Below are positions 16,541 through 24,505 of a stretch of DNA of 64,000 nucleotides, piece after piece. Source of the stretch: Arthrobacter sp. PAMC25564 (lineage in GTDB: Bacteria > Actinomycetota > Actinomycetes > Actinomycetales > Micrococcaceae); NCBI RefSeq assembly GCF_004798705.1, contig NZ_CP039290.1, positions 1,364,001 to 1,428,000 on the forward strand, written 5' to 3'. Positions within the stretch are counted from its first letter, which is position 1. The number at the start of each line of letters is the position of its first letter. The position numbers were made by a program, and so were the translations under genes. Below the pieces are notes generated by a model. It was not told the origin of the DNA. It was given only the letters and a program-made list of their open reading frames with translations, and did no database searches.

Positions 16541-16600
16541 GCCAGGCACAAGGCGCCGCGCGGGAGGCACCACGGCCGTTCCGGGCGCCTGTAACGGCGG

Positions 16601-17194
16601 CTAATCCGAGTTGGCTGGGCGCACAGGGAGCGGTGCCAGCAACGCCTCACGCAGTTCCGGGCTCAGGCCTTCCGGGATGTCAAGATCCACCGCCAGTGCG
16701 AGCAGCACCCGGCTGAAGTAATTCCGCGCGCCGGCCGCCAGCGTGACGTCCACAATCTCCCGGTCGGTGAAGCCCAGCTCACGCAGGGCCCGCGAATCGC
16801 CGTCGGTCATGGCGGCGGCATCGGTGCTGAGCTTCACGGCGTAGTCCATCATGGCCACCTCGGCGGGGGACAGGCCGGCGTCGTGGAAATCCCGGGCGAC
16901 GGCCAGCAACTGGTCTTCGCCCAGGATGTTGAGGGTCTTCTTGCCGTGGGCCAGCCGGCAATGGTCCGACCCGATGGCCTGGGCCGCGGCAAGGGTCACC
17001 AGTTCGTAACGGCGCACGCCCAAAGAGGAGCTGATCGCCTTGGTCAGGGACTCCCAGGCGAGGTAGGCCTCCGGATTGAGGCTGACGGCCCTGGTGTGGC
17101 TGGGCACCTGGCCCATCGAGCGGATATCCTCCGCGTAGATTTCAGCCGTCAGGCCGGTGGCTTCGGCGTCGGACGGAAGGTCCAGGATGCTCAT
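16601..17194 (-). CDS. AhpD/carboxymuconolactone decarboxylase-fold protein
   Basis: A 197-residue protein of the AhpD-like fold, all-helical, with the segment AAAQAIGSDHCRLAHGKKTL where the family has its redox pair. Usual members read CxxC-x-x-H; here the first Cys is Ser or His, leaving one Cys before the conserved His. Peroxidase activity by a disulfide cycle would therefore not be possible in the normal way. The gene overlaps the aminotransferase upstream by 4 bases and so belongs to the same transcript. A role tied to that enzyme is possible; none is known to me. Confidence 0.8.
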   Translation of the reverse strand: MSILDLPSDAEATGLTAEIYAEDIRSMGQVPSHTRAVSLNPEAYLAWESLTKAISSSLGVRRYELVTLAAAQAIGSDHCRLAHGKKTLNILGEDQLLAVARDFHDAGLSPAEVAMMDYAVKLSTDAAAMTDGDSRALRELGFTDREIVDVTLAAGARNYFSRVLLALAVDLDIPEGLSPELREALLAPLPVRPANSD

Positions 17195-18411
17195 GTTGCC
17201 TTCTCCTTCGCTTGCCCGCTGCCGGCGATGGCCTCCGCGAACACCGGGAGGCTGCGCTGGATCATCTCTTCGCTGGCCGTCAGGGACATGCGGAAGTAAC
17301 CGGGTGTTTCAAACAGGACGCCTGGGAGTACGAAGACCCCGCGTTGCGCGAGTGCATCGACGAAGGCCTCGTCGTCGGCGATCGGGGCATGCGCGAACAA
17401 GTAGAACGATCCCTCCGGCGACTGCAGCCGGTATCCCATCCCGGTGAGCGCATCCACCAGAAGATCCCGCTTGCGTTGCAGTTCGCCGATGTCGATGGAA
17501 AACTGCTCCAGCCTGGGCAGGGCGTATTGCATGAGCGCGTTGGGGTAGATCCAGCCCAGCGCCATCTGGAGGGCCGCGAGGGCCTCCCGCAACGCTCCGC
17601 GGTCCGGCATGGCCGGCGGCAGGGCGACGTAGCCGATCCGTTGCCCGGGCGCCAGATGCGTTTTGCCGTAGGTGTAGGCGAGGAGGGTGTACGGGTAGTA
17701 TTCGGCGGGGCTGTGGAAGCGGGCGCCGTCGTAGACAATCCGGTTGTAGGCCTCGTCGGAGAGCAGATAGACGCGCCTGCCGTTGCTGCGCGACGCCCCT
17801 TCCAGCATGTCGGCCAGGTCCTTCAGGAGCGAGGGCGGATAGATCCTGCCGGTCGGGTTGTTGGGCGTATTGACGATCACCACCCGGGTGCGCGGCGTGA
17901 TGGCCGCCCCCAGTGCCGCCAGATCGACGTCGAACGTCTCGGCGTCGCAGCGGATTTTGACCGGCACCAGCCCGGCCTCGAGGAGAAGCGGCTCATAGAA
18001 GAACCAGGGCGGCAGAGTGAAGATGACCTCGTCGCCGGGGTCGGCGACGGCCTTCAGGGCAAGCGGAATCGCGGTGAAGCCTCCTGTGGTGAGGTGGATG
18101 TCCGCCGGTTCGAAGGGCAGGCCCAGCAGGCGCTGCAGGGACGCCGCAGCGGCGGCCTGCGCCTCCGGCTCGTTCGTTTTGTAGGCAAACCACTGCTCAT
18201 TCCGGGGCGCCAGCGCATCACTGAGGGCTTCGACATAGGCGGCCTGGGGCATCTCGTGGGGGTTGCCGAAGGCAAAGTCGCAGATGTCCGGCTCGTTCTG
18301 GCGCCAGGCGTAGACCGAGTCGCGGAGAAAAGTATCTATCCGTCGTTGTGAAGGAACTGACGCGAGGGTGATGGAGCGCCCTGAAACCGGAGACTCACCG
18401 ATGATGCCCAT
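17191..18411 (-). CDS. PLP-dependent class I/II aminotransferase
   Basis: A 406-residue fold-type I aminotransferase. Key features are NTPNNPTG at 181-188, SDEAYNRIVYDG from 218 (the Asp and Tyr that hold the PLP ring) and the PLP lysine Lys250 in TYGKTHLAPGQRIGY. The C-terminal part has the substrate-carboxylate Arg in FRMSLTAS. It transfers amino groups between an amino acid and a 2-oxo acid in the cytoplasm; the specific substrate is unclear, since the segment around the lysine fits several subgroups. It is the first gene of a two-gene unit with the AhpD-like protein. Confidence 0.85.
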   Translation of the reverse strand: MGIIGESPVSGRSITLASVPSQRRIDTFLRDSVYAWRQNEPDICDFAFGNPHEMPQAAYVEALSDALAPRNEQWFAYKTNEPEAQAAAAASLQRLLGLPFEPADIHLTTGGFTAIPLALKAVADPGDEVIFTLPPWFFYEPLLLEAGLVPVKIRCDAETFDVDLAALGAAITPRTRVVIVNTPNNPTGRIYPPSLLKDLADMLEGASRSNGRRVYLLSDEAYNRIVYDGARFHSPAEYYPYTLLAYTYGKTHLAPGQRIGYVALPPAMPDRGALREALAALQMALGWIYPNALMQYALPRLEQFSIDIGELQRKRDLLVDALTGMGYRLQSPEGSFYLFAHAPIADDEAFVDALAQRGVFVLPGVLFETPGYFRMSLTASEEMIQRSLPVFAEAIAGSGQAKEKAT

Positions 18412-18558
18412 GACGGTACCTCGAGACTATGCGGCGTGTAAGTACGAGTGTGTTAAGTCAACGCGCTGCTGAGCCAGTGGATGCGGTGCAGGGACCATTC
18501 TGGACCCCGGCCGCACGGATGTAAACGGGCTGCAAGAATCCCGTGCGCTGCCGCGCCC

Positions 18559-19563
18559 TCAGCGATCCGTGGCGTCCCGCCGTCGTGCGTCATGGCGTGC
18601 CGTGCGGCGTGCCGCGTGGCCGAACAGCCAGACGCCGGCCACCGTGGCGAGGTACCCGGCGATGACGATCAGTGAGGTTCCGGCCCAGAAGTAACTCGTG
18701 ATGCTGGCTTCCTGCCCCGGTGCGACCTTCAGCAGCGAATAGCCGGCCAGCCCGGCCGCGGCGAGGCCCAGGATCACCGGCAGCGCCACCCACCACCGTG
18801 ACGCGGCCCAATGTTCCCCGTAACCGCTCCAGACGTTCCAGCGTGGCCCGGTGCGGATGATCAGCCAGCCGGCCGGGAGCATAAACGCCGCCACCACCAG
18901 GAACGCGGCCACGACGTCGGCCGGACGGTGCCACTGGTTGACGAGCGTGGACACCCCGGTGGCGACGGCGAAGCTGCCGCCCAGGAAGCCGGCCAGCGGG
19001 CGCCAGCGCGGCGAGACCATGAGGAACACCGCGGCCGCGGCCGAGGCTGCCATCGTGGTGTGGCCGGAGGGCAGGGAGTTCAGCTCCAGCGTCTCGACCC
19101 CGCGGTAGGGCCGCACCGGGACCAGGTCCTTGAGGATCTGGGTGGCCACGTTGGCGCCGACGCAGGCCGCCACCGCAATCCCGGCGGCGGCCCAGCGCCG
19201 CCGGACGATGGTGACGAAGAGGACCACGACTGTGGCGATCACCACGGACAGGGCGGGCAGCCAGTCCAGGAACCCGGTGGCGGCCTTGCCCGCCGTTCCG
19301 CTCAGCGCCACGGCTTCCACCAGCGCCGATTCGTCGATGAACTGGCCCGTGGTGGTGCGGACGAAGAAGAAGTAGGTTGCGGCGAGCGCGGCCACGCAGC
19401 CGAGGGTGGCCAGCAGGAACAGGATCCCCGTGGCCGTTCCGGGGTGCCGCTGCGCGGGAGCGGGGCGTGCCGACGGGCGCGGTGGGTATGCCGGGTACTC
19501 CGCCGACGGGTGGTTGCTGGTGCGTTCCTGCCGAAAAATCATCGCTAACAGGTTCGCACACAA
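18559..19563 (-). CDS. PAP2-family membrane phosphatase
   Basis: A 334-residue membrane protein (GTG at 19563, or ATG at 19542). After a proline-rich cytoplasmic stretch come about six to eight helices. The phosphatase motifs are KDLVPVRPYRG, LPSGHTTMAAS and, less canonical, NQWHRPADV, giving the two His and the Lys, Arg and Asp of the PAP2 site on the outer face. Likely substrates are lipid phosphates such as phosphatidate or undecaprenyl diphosphate. It is divergent from the GH32-like gene, about 40 bases apart. Confidence 0.85.
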   Translation of the reverse strand: MCANLLAMIFRQERTSNHPSAEYPAYPPRPSARPAPAQRHPGTATGILFLLATLGCVAALAATYFFFVRTTTGQFIDESALVEAVALSGTAGKAATGFLDWLPALSVVIATVVVLFVTIVRRRWAAAGIAVAACVGANVATQILKDLVPVRPYRGVETLELNSLPSGHTTMAASAAAAVFLMVSPRWRPLAGFLGGSFAVATGVSTLVNQWHRPADVVAAFLVVAAFMLPAGWLIIRTGPRWNVWSGYGEHWAASRWWVALPVILGLAAAGLAGYSLLKVAPGQEASITSYFWAGTSLIVIAGYLATVAGVWLFGHAARRTARHDARRRDATDR

Positions 19564-19601
19564 CCCTGCGAGCCGCCTGAGGGGGCGCGTAGTCTGTGCC
19601 C

Positions 19602-20843
19602 ATGGACGATGCTGTGAACCATCCGGACCCGGCCTTCCCGCTGTTCCATCCCCGGCCCGCGAAGGGCTGGATCGGTGGTCCCTGCGGCCTGGGCCACCGG
19701 GACGGCCGGTTCCACGTGTTCTTCCAGTTCAACCCGGACTCGGCGCGGCAGGAGGGGATCTGCTGGGGCCATCTGAGCTCGCCGGATCTTCTCCGCTGGA
19801 CGGAAGAATCCGTCGCGCTGCGGCCGCAGCCCGCCGGCCCGGATGAGCTCGGCTCCTTGACCATGCCCGCGGACCCGCGGGTCACTGCCGTGCGGGACCC
19901 GTTCCTCTTCCGGTTCCAGGGCCTCCGCTTCGCCCTGCAGGGGGCCGGGCTGGCCTCCGGCCACGCGGCGGTGCTGCTCTACAGCGTCGACGATCTCCGG
20001 GTCTGGAACTGCGAAGGCATCTGGCTCAGCACCGAGGATCCGCTCGCGGCCGCGCACCTTCCCGCGGCGATCTGGGAGTGCCCGCAACTGGTCCGGGTGC
20101 CGGATTCCTCCGGCGCGGAGACCTGGCTGTTCATGGCCTCGCTGTCGAACTCCGGGAACGATGACCACCCCGGCGGGGTCGGCTACCTGCTGGGTTCCCT
20201 TGCCGCCGACGCCGTCACGGGCCTGCCGGTCTTTGTCCCCGTGGCCGGAGGGAAGGCCGATCTGGGCCCGGATTTCCATGCCGCGCAGATCCTCCCGCTG
20301 CCGGACCGGGCACTGCTCTGGGGCTGGTCCAACGAGGTGGCGGGCAACGAGGCGGCGGGCAACGAGGTGGCGGGCAACGAGGTGGCGGGCGCCGCCCGCC
20401 GGGCCGGCCGCAGCCAGGCGGAAATTGATGAGGCGGGCTGGGCCGGCGTGCTCACCTTCCCGCGCCGGCTCTTCGTGCACGGCGGTGCGCTCGCCGTCGA
20501 ACCGGCAGCGGAAATCACCGCCTACCGGGGGAGACGGTGCCTGAAGAACGCCGCCGGAACGCTGCACCTTCCCCGCCATGCCGAAGCCCTGGTCACCGGC
20601 GGGGAGGGCGGGATCCGGCTGGTCCTTGCCTCAGCGGGAGGGCGCCGGACGGTCTTCGCCGACACCGTGGCCGGCGGCGACGAACTCCGGATCTTCATCG
20701 ATTCCTCGATCGTGGAGGTCTACCGGCACGGTTCCGTTCCCGCCACCGTGCGCGCCTACCCCGCCGCGGGGGAGGACTGGCAGCTCGAACTGCCCCACGG
20801 CGCCGCGGCCGACGCCTGGGAACTGCACCAGCCCGGTGGGTAG
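19602..20843 (+). CDS. GH32-like protein lacking the catalytic nucleophile motif
   Basis: A 413-residue relative of beta-fructosidases (GH32). The order of motifs is kept: HPRPAKGWIGGPCGLGHRDG, FHVFFQFNP, WGHLSSPDLLRW, AVRDPFLF (the RDP stabiliser) and WECPQL (the acid/base Glu), then a C-terminal beta-sandwich ending LRIFIDSSIVEVYR. In active enzymes the first motif is W-M-N-D-P-N-G; here it is WIGGPCG, so the nucleophile Asp is missing, and the stretch after WGH is shortened. It may bind rather than cut fructans. Four 5-residue repeats NE(V/A)AG at about 245-264 look like replication slippage. TAGTCT lies 6 bases before the ATG, as for a leaderless transcript. Confidence 0.8.
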   Translation: MDDAVNHPDPAFPLFHPRPAKGWIGGPCGLGHRDGRFHVFFQFNPDSARQEGICWGHLSSPDLLRWTEESVALRPQPAGPDELGSLTMPADPRVTAVRDPFLFRFQGLRFALQGAGLASGHAAVLLYSVDDLRVWNCEGIWLSTEDPLAAAHLPAAIWECPQLVRVPDSSGAETWLFMASLSNSGNDDHPGGVGYLLGSLAADAVTGLPVFVPVAGGKADLGPDFHAAQILPLPDRALLWGWSNEVAGNEAAGNEVAGNEVAGAARRAGRSQAEIDEAGWAGVLTFPRRLFVHGGALAVEPAAEITAYRGRRCLKNAAGTLHLPRHAEALVTGGEGGIRLVLASAGGRRTVFADTVAGGDELRIFIDSSIVEVYRHGSVPATVRAYPAAGEDWQLELPHGAAADAWELHQPGG

Positions 20844-20850
20844 CACCGGG

Positions 20851-21067
20851 GGACATGCCCATTCTTCGCGCCCAGGCCCGGGCAAAACGGGAACATGTCC
20901 ACGCGCCGAGCCCGGGGTGGGGCATGCTCCGGATCCGGGCGTATGCGCGGCGGCCCCGCTGCGGGATCGGGCTGATCCCCCGGGAGGACATGCTCATTTT
21001 TCGCGCCCAGGCCCGGGCATAACGGGAATATGTCCACGCGCCGAGCCCGGGGTGGGGCATGTTCCGG
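20851..21067. repeat. Two 82-bp direct repeats with internal symmetry (family E)
   Basis: Copies at 20851-20932 and 20986-21067 differ at only about five positions. Each begins GGACATGC, holds CGCGCCCAGGCCCGGGC and ends GGGGTGGGGCATG-TCCGG, with GGACATG and CATGTCC inverted within each copy. They follow the GH32-like gene; frames across them are not protein-like. Confidence 0.75.
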
Positions 21068-21393
21068 AGCCGGGTAACACCCACCTGAAACTCAGGTAGC
21101 CGGTACGCGTGCCGGTCCGAAACTCGGTTCCTAGACTCGTTCCTACCGGTGAAGTTCTTCACCGTGATGACGCTCCTTGAGCGGGGCCGGCGCCGACGAG
21201 TTCCTCGCCCGGGGACTCACCCCCAGTCGCCGCCGGCCCATTCAAGGGCCTCCCCTTCAAGCCTCGTCAAGCCCGGCGCCCGGTCATGGCCTGCCCCGTA
21301 GAGCGGCACCATGCCGGGCACCGCAGTCATCCGAGCAACGCAGCCATCCGGGCACTCTGCAGCCGGATTCACGGCGGTGCCTGCAACGGCCTC
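21068..21393. other. Noncoding stretch before the response regulator end
   Basis: No plausible gene, tRNA or IS end was seen here. It holds an 18-base perfect palindrome at 21147-21164 (listed separately) and short inverted repeats such as CCGGTACGCGTGCCGG. The rest is ordinary high-GC sequence. Confidence 0.5.
21147..21164. promoter_or_regulatory. Perfect 18-bp palindrome, possible protein-binding site
   Basis: CGGTGAAGTTCTTCACCG is fully symmetric with no loop, which suits a dimeric protein better than an RNA hairpin. It stands in the noncoding stretch between the GH32-like gene and the end of the response regulator. No gene start is close, so its target is unclear. Confidence 0.4.
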
Positions 21394-22242
21394 TTAAGCG
21401 GCGGCTTCCGCGGGGGCCATCCGGTACCCGACGCCGCGTACGGTGCGGATGAAGCGTGGTTCCCGTCCCTTGTCGCCCAACTTCTTGCGCAGGTTGCCGA
21501 TGTGTACCTCGACCAGATGCTCATCCGAGGCCCACTCGTTGCCCCACACTTTCCGCAGGAGGGCTTCCCGGGTCCACACGAGTCTCGGTGCGCCGGTTAG
21601 CGCTGCCAGGAGATCGAACTCGGTCCGGGTCAGCTCCAGCTCAACGCCAGCCAGGGAGGCTGTCCGGCCTTCGACCTCGACCGCCAGCGGCCCGTGCCGC
21701 AGCACGGTGGCGGGTGCGGCGTCGGTCGCGCGGCGTTGGCGGGTGGCGGGTGCGGCGTCGGTGGCGCGGCGTTGGTGGCCATTGCGCGCAGCGGCGACTT
21801 CTTCTTCCGTCATGGGCACGACATCGCTGGCCCGGCGTTGCGGGGTGGGCCGTTGCGGGGTGGGGCGGTGCCGGCGGAGCGCTGCGGCTACACGGGCCTG
21901 GACCACACGCCGGCTGAACGGCTTGCTGATGTAATCATCCGCGCCGGCCTCGAGTCCGATAATTTCGTCGATCTCGTCTGCACGTCCAGTGATTATGAAG
22001 ACGTAGGCTTCGGAGAATTTCCGCAGCCGCCGGCACACTTCCACGCCGTCCAAATCGGGAAGGTCGAGGTCCAGCGTCACCACGTCCGGATGGTATTCCT
22101 TGATTTGCAGGAGGCCCTCAGCCCCGGTGGCACTTTCGCGCACCGCGAAGCCCCGCATTTCCAGCGAGCGGCGGATCAGCATGCGGGTATTGCTGTCATC
22201 ATCGATAACGACGGCGCGGAGTTGAGTCAGTGGTCCAACCAT
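21394..22242 (-). CDS. OmpR/PhoB-type response regulator with repetitive linker
   Basis: A 282-residue two-component regulator. The receiver domain (1-125) has the acid pair Asp14-Asp15, phospho-acceptor Asp58 in VVTLDLDLPDLDG and the Lys in DDYISKPFSRR. The C-terminal winged helix (about 185-278) has ELTRTEFDLLAAL, VWTREALLRKVWG and VEVHIGNLRKKLGD with RTVRGVGYRMAP. Between them lies an unusual 60-residue linker made of near repeats (RPTPQR twice, QRRATDAAPAT twice). No sensor kinase is next to it, so it is an orphan in this window. An inverted repeat at 22277-22293 lies upstream. Confidence 0.9.
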   Translation of the reverse strand: MVGPLTQLRAVVIDDDSNTRMLIRRSLEMRGFAVRESATGAEGLLQIKEYHPDVVTLDLDLPDLDGVEVCRRLRKFSEAYVFIITGRADEIDEIIGLEAGADDYISKPFSRRVVQARVAAALRRHRPTPQRPTPQRRASDVVPMTEEEVAAARNGHQRRATDAAPATRQRRATDAAPATVLRHGPLAVEVEGRTASLAGVELELTRTEFDLLAALTGAPRLVWTREALLRKVWGNEWASDEHLVEVHIGNLRKKLGDKGREPRFIRTVRGVGYRMAPAEAAA

Positions 22243-22276
22243 TGCCCCAGCTTCTTAGATCAAAATGTTCACTCTC

Positions 22277-22293
22277 ACACGTACCTCACGTGT
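22277..22293. promoter_or_regulatory. Inverted repeat in the response-regulator/menC divergent region
   Basis: ACACGT-ACCTC-ACGTGT, 6-base arms, 35 bases upstream of the response regulator start, in a locally AT-richer stretch. It could be an autoregulatory site; there is no other support. Confidence 0.35.
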
Positions 22294-22439
22294 AACATCG
22301 CTCCCACGTTAGCAGGAGGGCGCATCTGTCCAGCGCAAATCTTGAGATTTTTCGCCGTGGCGGCCGGTGCGGGCGAGCTTCAGCGGCGGACCACTCGTCC
22401 GGGAAAGCAGTTCACCCCTGCCGCCGGTAGAGTGAGAGC

Positions 22440-23519
22440 ATGCCCTCCGACGCCGCCTCCGACGCCGACGCCGCCCCGCTGGACGTGCCGGGACATCACC
22501 CTTACCCCCGTGCAGGGCATCTCCCCGGGCTGGACGAGCTTCTGGCCGGCGCCTACGTGGTGAGCCTGCCGATGCGCGTAAAATTCCGCGGGATCCTGCA
22601 GCGCGAAGCCCTGCTGCTGAAGGGCCCGCTGGGCTGGGGGGAATTCTGCCCGTTCCCGGAGTACGGCGACGCCGAAGCCTCCCGCTGGCTTGCCGCCGCG
22701 ATCGAGGCCGGCTGGCGCGGCTTCCCCGCGCCCCTGCGGGAGGCCATCCCGGTCAACGCCACCGTCCCGGCCATTGCGGCAGACCGCGTTCCCGAAATCC
22801 TCGCCCGCTTCGGCCGGGTGGACGCCGTCAAGGTCAAGGTGGCCGAGCGCGGCCAGAGCCTCGACGACGACGCCGCCCGCGTTGCGGCCGTCCGCGAGAC
22901 CTGCCCGGATGCCGCAATCCGGGTGGACGCGAACGGCGGCTGGGACGTCCGGGCGGCGGTCGAAGCACTCACCCGGCTCTCCGCCGTCGGGCTCGAATAC
23001 GCCGAACAGCCGGTGCCGGACATCGCCGGCCTCGCCGAGGTGCGCCGCCGGCTGCGCGCGGCCGGCACCCCGGTCCTCATCGCCGCGGACGAGAGTGTGC
23101 GCAAGGAGGACGACCCGCTCAGGGTGGCCCGCGCCGGCGCTGCGGACCTGATCGTCGTGAAGGTGGCCCCGCTCGGGGGCGTGCGGCGTGCCCTGGACAT
23201 CGTGGCGCAGGCCGGGCTCCCCGCCGTCGTCAGCTCGGCCCTGGACACCTCGGTGGGGATCCGTGCGGGGCTGGCGCTCGCCGCGGCGCTGCCCGAGCTG
23301 CCGTACGCCTGCGGGCTGGGGACCGTTTCCCTGCTCGCCGCCGACGTCACGCGGGATTCGCTGGTGCCCGACGACGGCGCCATCCGCCTCCGCGATGTGG
23401 CGGCCGACCCGGAGCTGCTGGCGGAGCACGCCGCGTCCCCGGAGCGCCGGGACTGGTGGCTGGACCGGCTGCGGCGGGTCCATGCGGTGCTGGCCGCGGG
23501 TGGCAACTCCCTGTCATAG
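22440..23519 (+). CDS. menC: o-Succinylbenzoate synthase
   Basis: A 359-residue enolase-superfamily enzyme that dehydrates SHCHC to o-succinylbenzoate in menaquinone synthesis. The fold residues are VDAVKVKVAERG (the KxK pair, second Lys catalytic), VDANGGWD, YAEQPVPD, IAADESV (Asp, Glu metal ligands) and IVVKVAPLGG with the second catalytic Lys. GLGTVSLLAADV follows near the end. TAGAGT lies 6 bases before the ATG at 22440 and no ribosome site is visible, so the transcript may be leaderless. menD, menF and menG lie further along but in separate units. About 40 N-terminal residues precede the usual start of the fold. Confidence 0.9.
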   Translation: MPSDAASDADAAPLDVPGHHPYPRAGHLPGLDELLAGAYVVSLPMRVKFRGILQREALLLKGPLGWGEFCPFPEYGDAEASRWLAAAIEAGWRGFPAPLREAIPVNATVPAIAADRVPEILARFGRVDAVKVKVAERGQSLDDDAARVAAVRETCPDAAIRVDANGGWDVRAAVEALTRLSAVGLEYAEQPVPDIAGLAEVRRRLRAAGTPVLIAADESVRKEDDPLRVARAGAADLIVVKVAPLGGVRRALDIVAQAGLPAVVSSALDTSVGIRAGLALAAALPELPYACGLGTVSLLAADVTRDSLVPDDGAIRLRDVAADPELLAEHAASPERRDWWLDRLRRVHAVLAAGGNSLS

Positions 23520-23557
23520 GGCCGGGAACGCCAAGGTTCATCTGCGACAATCCGTCC

Positions 23558-24451
23558 ATGACTGAGCCGGTTCAAGTAGTCCATGACAGCAACCCCGCTT
23601 CCCGTCGCCCCGGAGGCATCCGCCGCGGTGCCGGGGTTCGCGGCGGCAGGTACGGTGCCAGGTATGCCGCCAGCAAGGTCCCGGAAGTCTCGGTGTATTT
23701 CTGGATCACCAAGGTCCTCACCACCGGGATGGGCGAGACGACCTCGGACTTCCTGGTGACGCGGCTCGATCCGGTGATCGCCGTCGGGCTCGGGGCGGCA
23801 GGACTGGTGATCACGCTGGTGTTGCAGTTCGCCGTCCGCCGGTACATTCCGTGGGTTTACTGGTCTGCCGTGGTGATGGTCAGCGTCTTCGGCACGATGG
23901 CCGCCGATGTCCTCCACGTGGGGCTGGACGTGCCGTACGCGGCATCGACCGCGCTCTTCGCGGTGGTGCTGGCCGTCGTCTTCCTGGTGTGGCACCGCAC
24001 CGAACGGACGCTGTCCATCCACAGCATCCACACACCGCGGCGGGAGTTCTTCTACTGGGCCGCCGTTATGACCACCTTCGCCCTCGGAACCGCCGCGGGC
24101 GACCTCACGGCCATGACGCTGCAGCTCGGGTATCTTCCCTCGGCGGTGCTGTTTGCGGTGATCATCGCGATTCCGGCGATTGGCTACCGGCGGCTGGGGC
24201 TGAACGCCGTTCTCGGGTTCTGGTTTGCCTACGTCACCACACGGCCCCTCGGGGCTTCGGTGGCCGACTGGATGGCAGTCTCCCCGGCCCGCGGCGGACT
24301 CGACTGGGGTTCCGGACCCGTCAGCCTCGGGTGGGCCGTTGCCATCCTCGGATTCGTCGGCTACCTGGCCATCACCGGCAAGGATGTCCAACGCGAGGAC
24401 GTGCCGCCGGCGAGTTCACCGGATCTTCACCCGGTGGAGAGTTCCGCGTAG
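23558..24451 (+). CDS. Conserved multi-helix membrane protein (COG4705-like)
   Basis: A 297-residue protein read from the ATG at 23558; GACAAT lies 6 bases before it and there is no ribosome site. After about 40 charged residues (RRPGGIRRGAGVRGGRYG) come roughly eight hydrophobic segments. Two stretches are alike: YFWITKVLTTGMGETTSDFL and FYWAAVMTTFALGTAAGDLT, an internal duplication of four helices each with a conserved T-x-G-x-(T/A)-x-(S/G)-D motif. This is the pattern of COG4705 membrane proteins, function unknown. It follows menC after 38 bases. Confidence 0.75.
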   Translation: MTEPVQVVHDSNPASRRPGGIRRGAGVRGGRYGARYAASKVPEVSVYFWITKVLTTGMGETTSDFLVTRLDPVIAVGLGAAGLVITLVLQFAVRRYIPWVYWSAVVMVSVFGTMAADVLHVGLDVPYAASTALFAVVLAVVFLVWHRTERTLSIHSIHTPRREFFYWAAVMTTFALGTAAGDLTAMTLQLGYLPSAVLFAVIIAIPAIGYRRLGLNAVLGFWFAYVTTRPLGASVADWMAVSPARGGLDWGSGPVSLGWAVAILGFVGYLAITGKDVQREDVPPASSPDLHPVESSA

Positions 24452-24505
24452 CCCGCGGCTGGCAGGGTGGGCGGACCGCATCCCACCCTCCTGGAAGGTC
24501 TCCCC

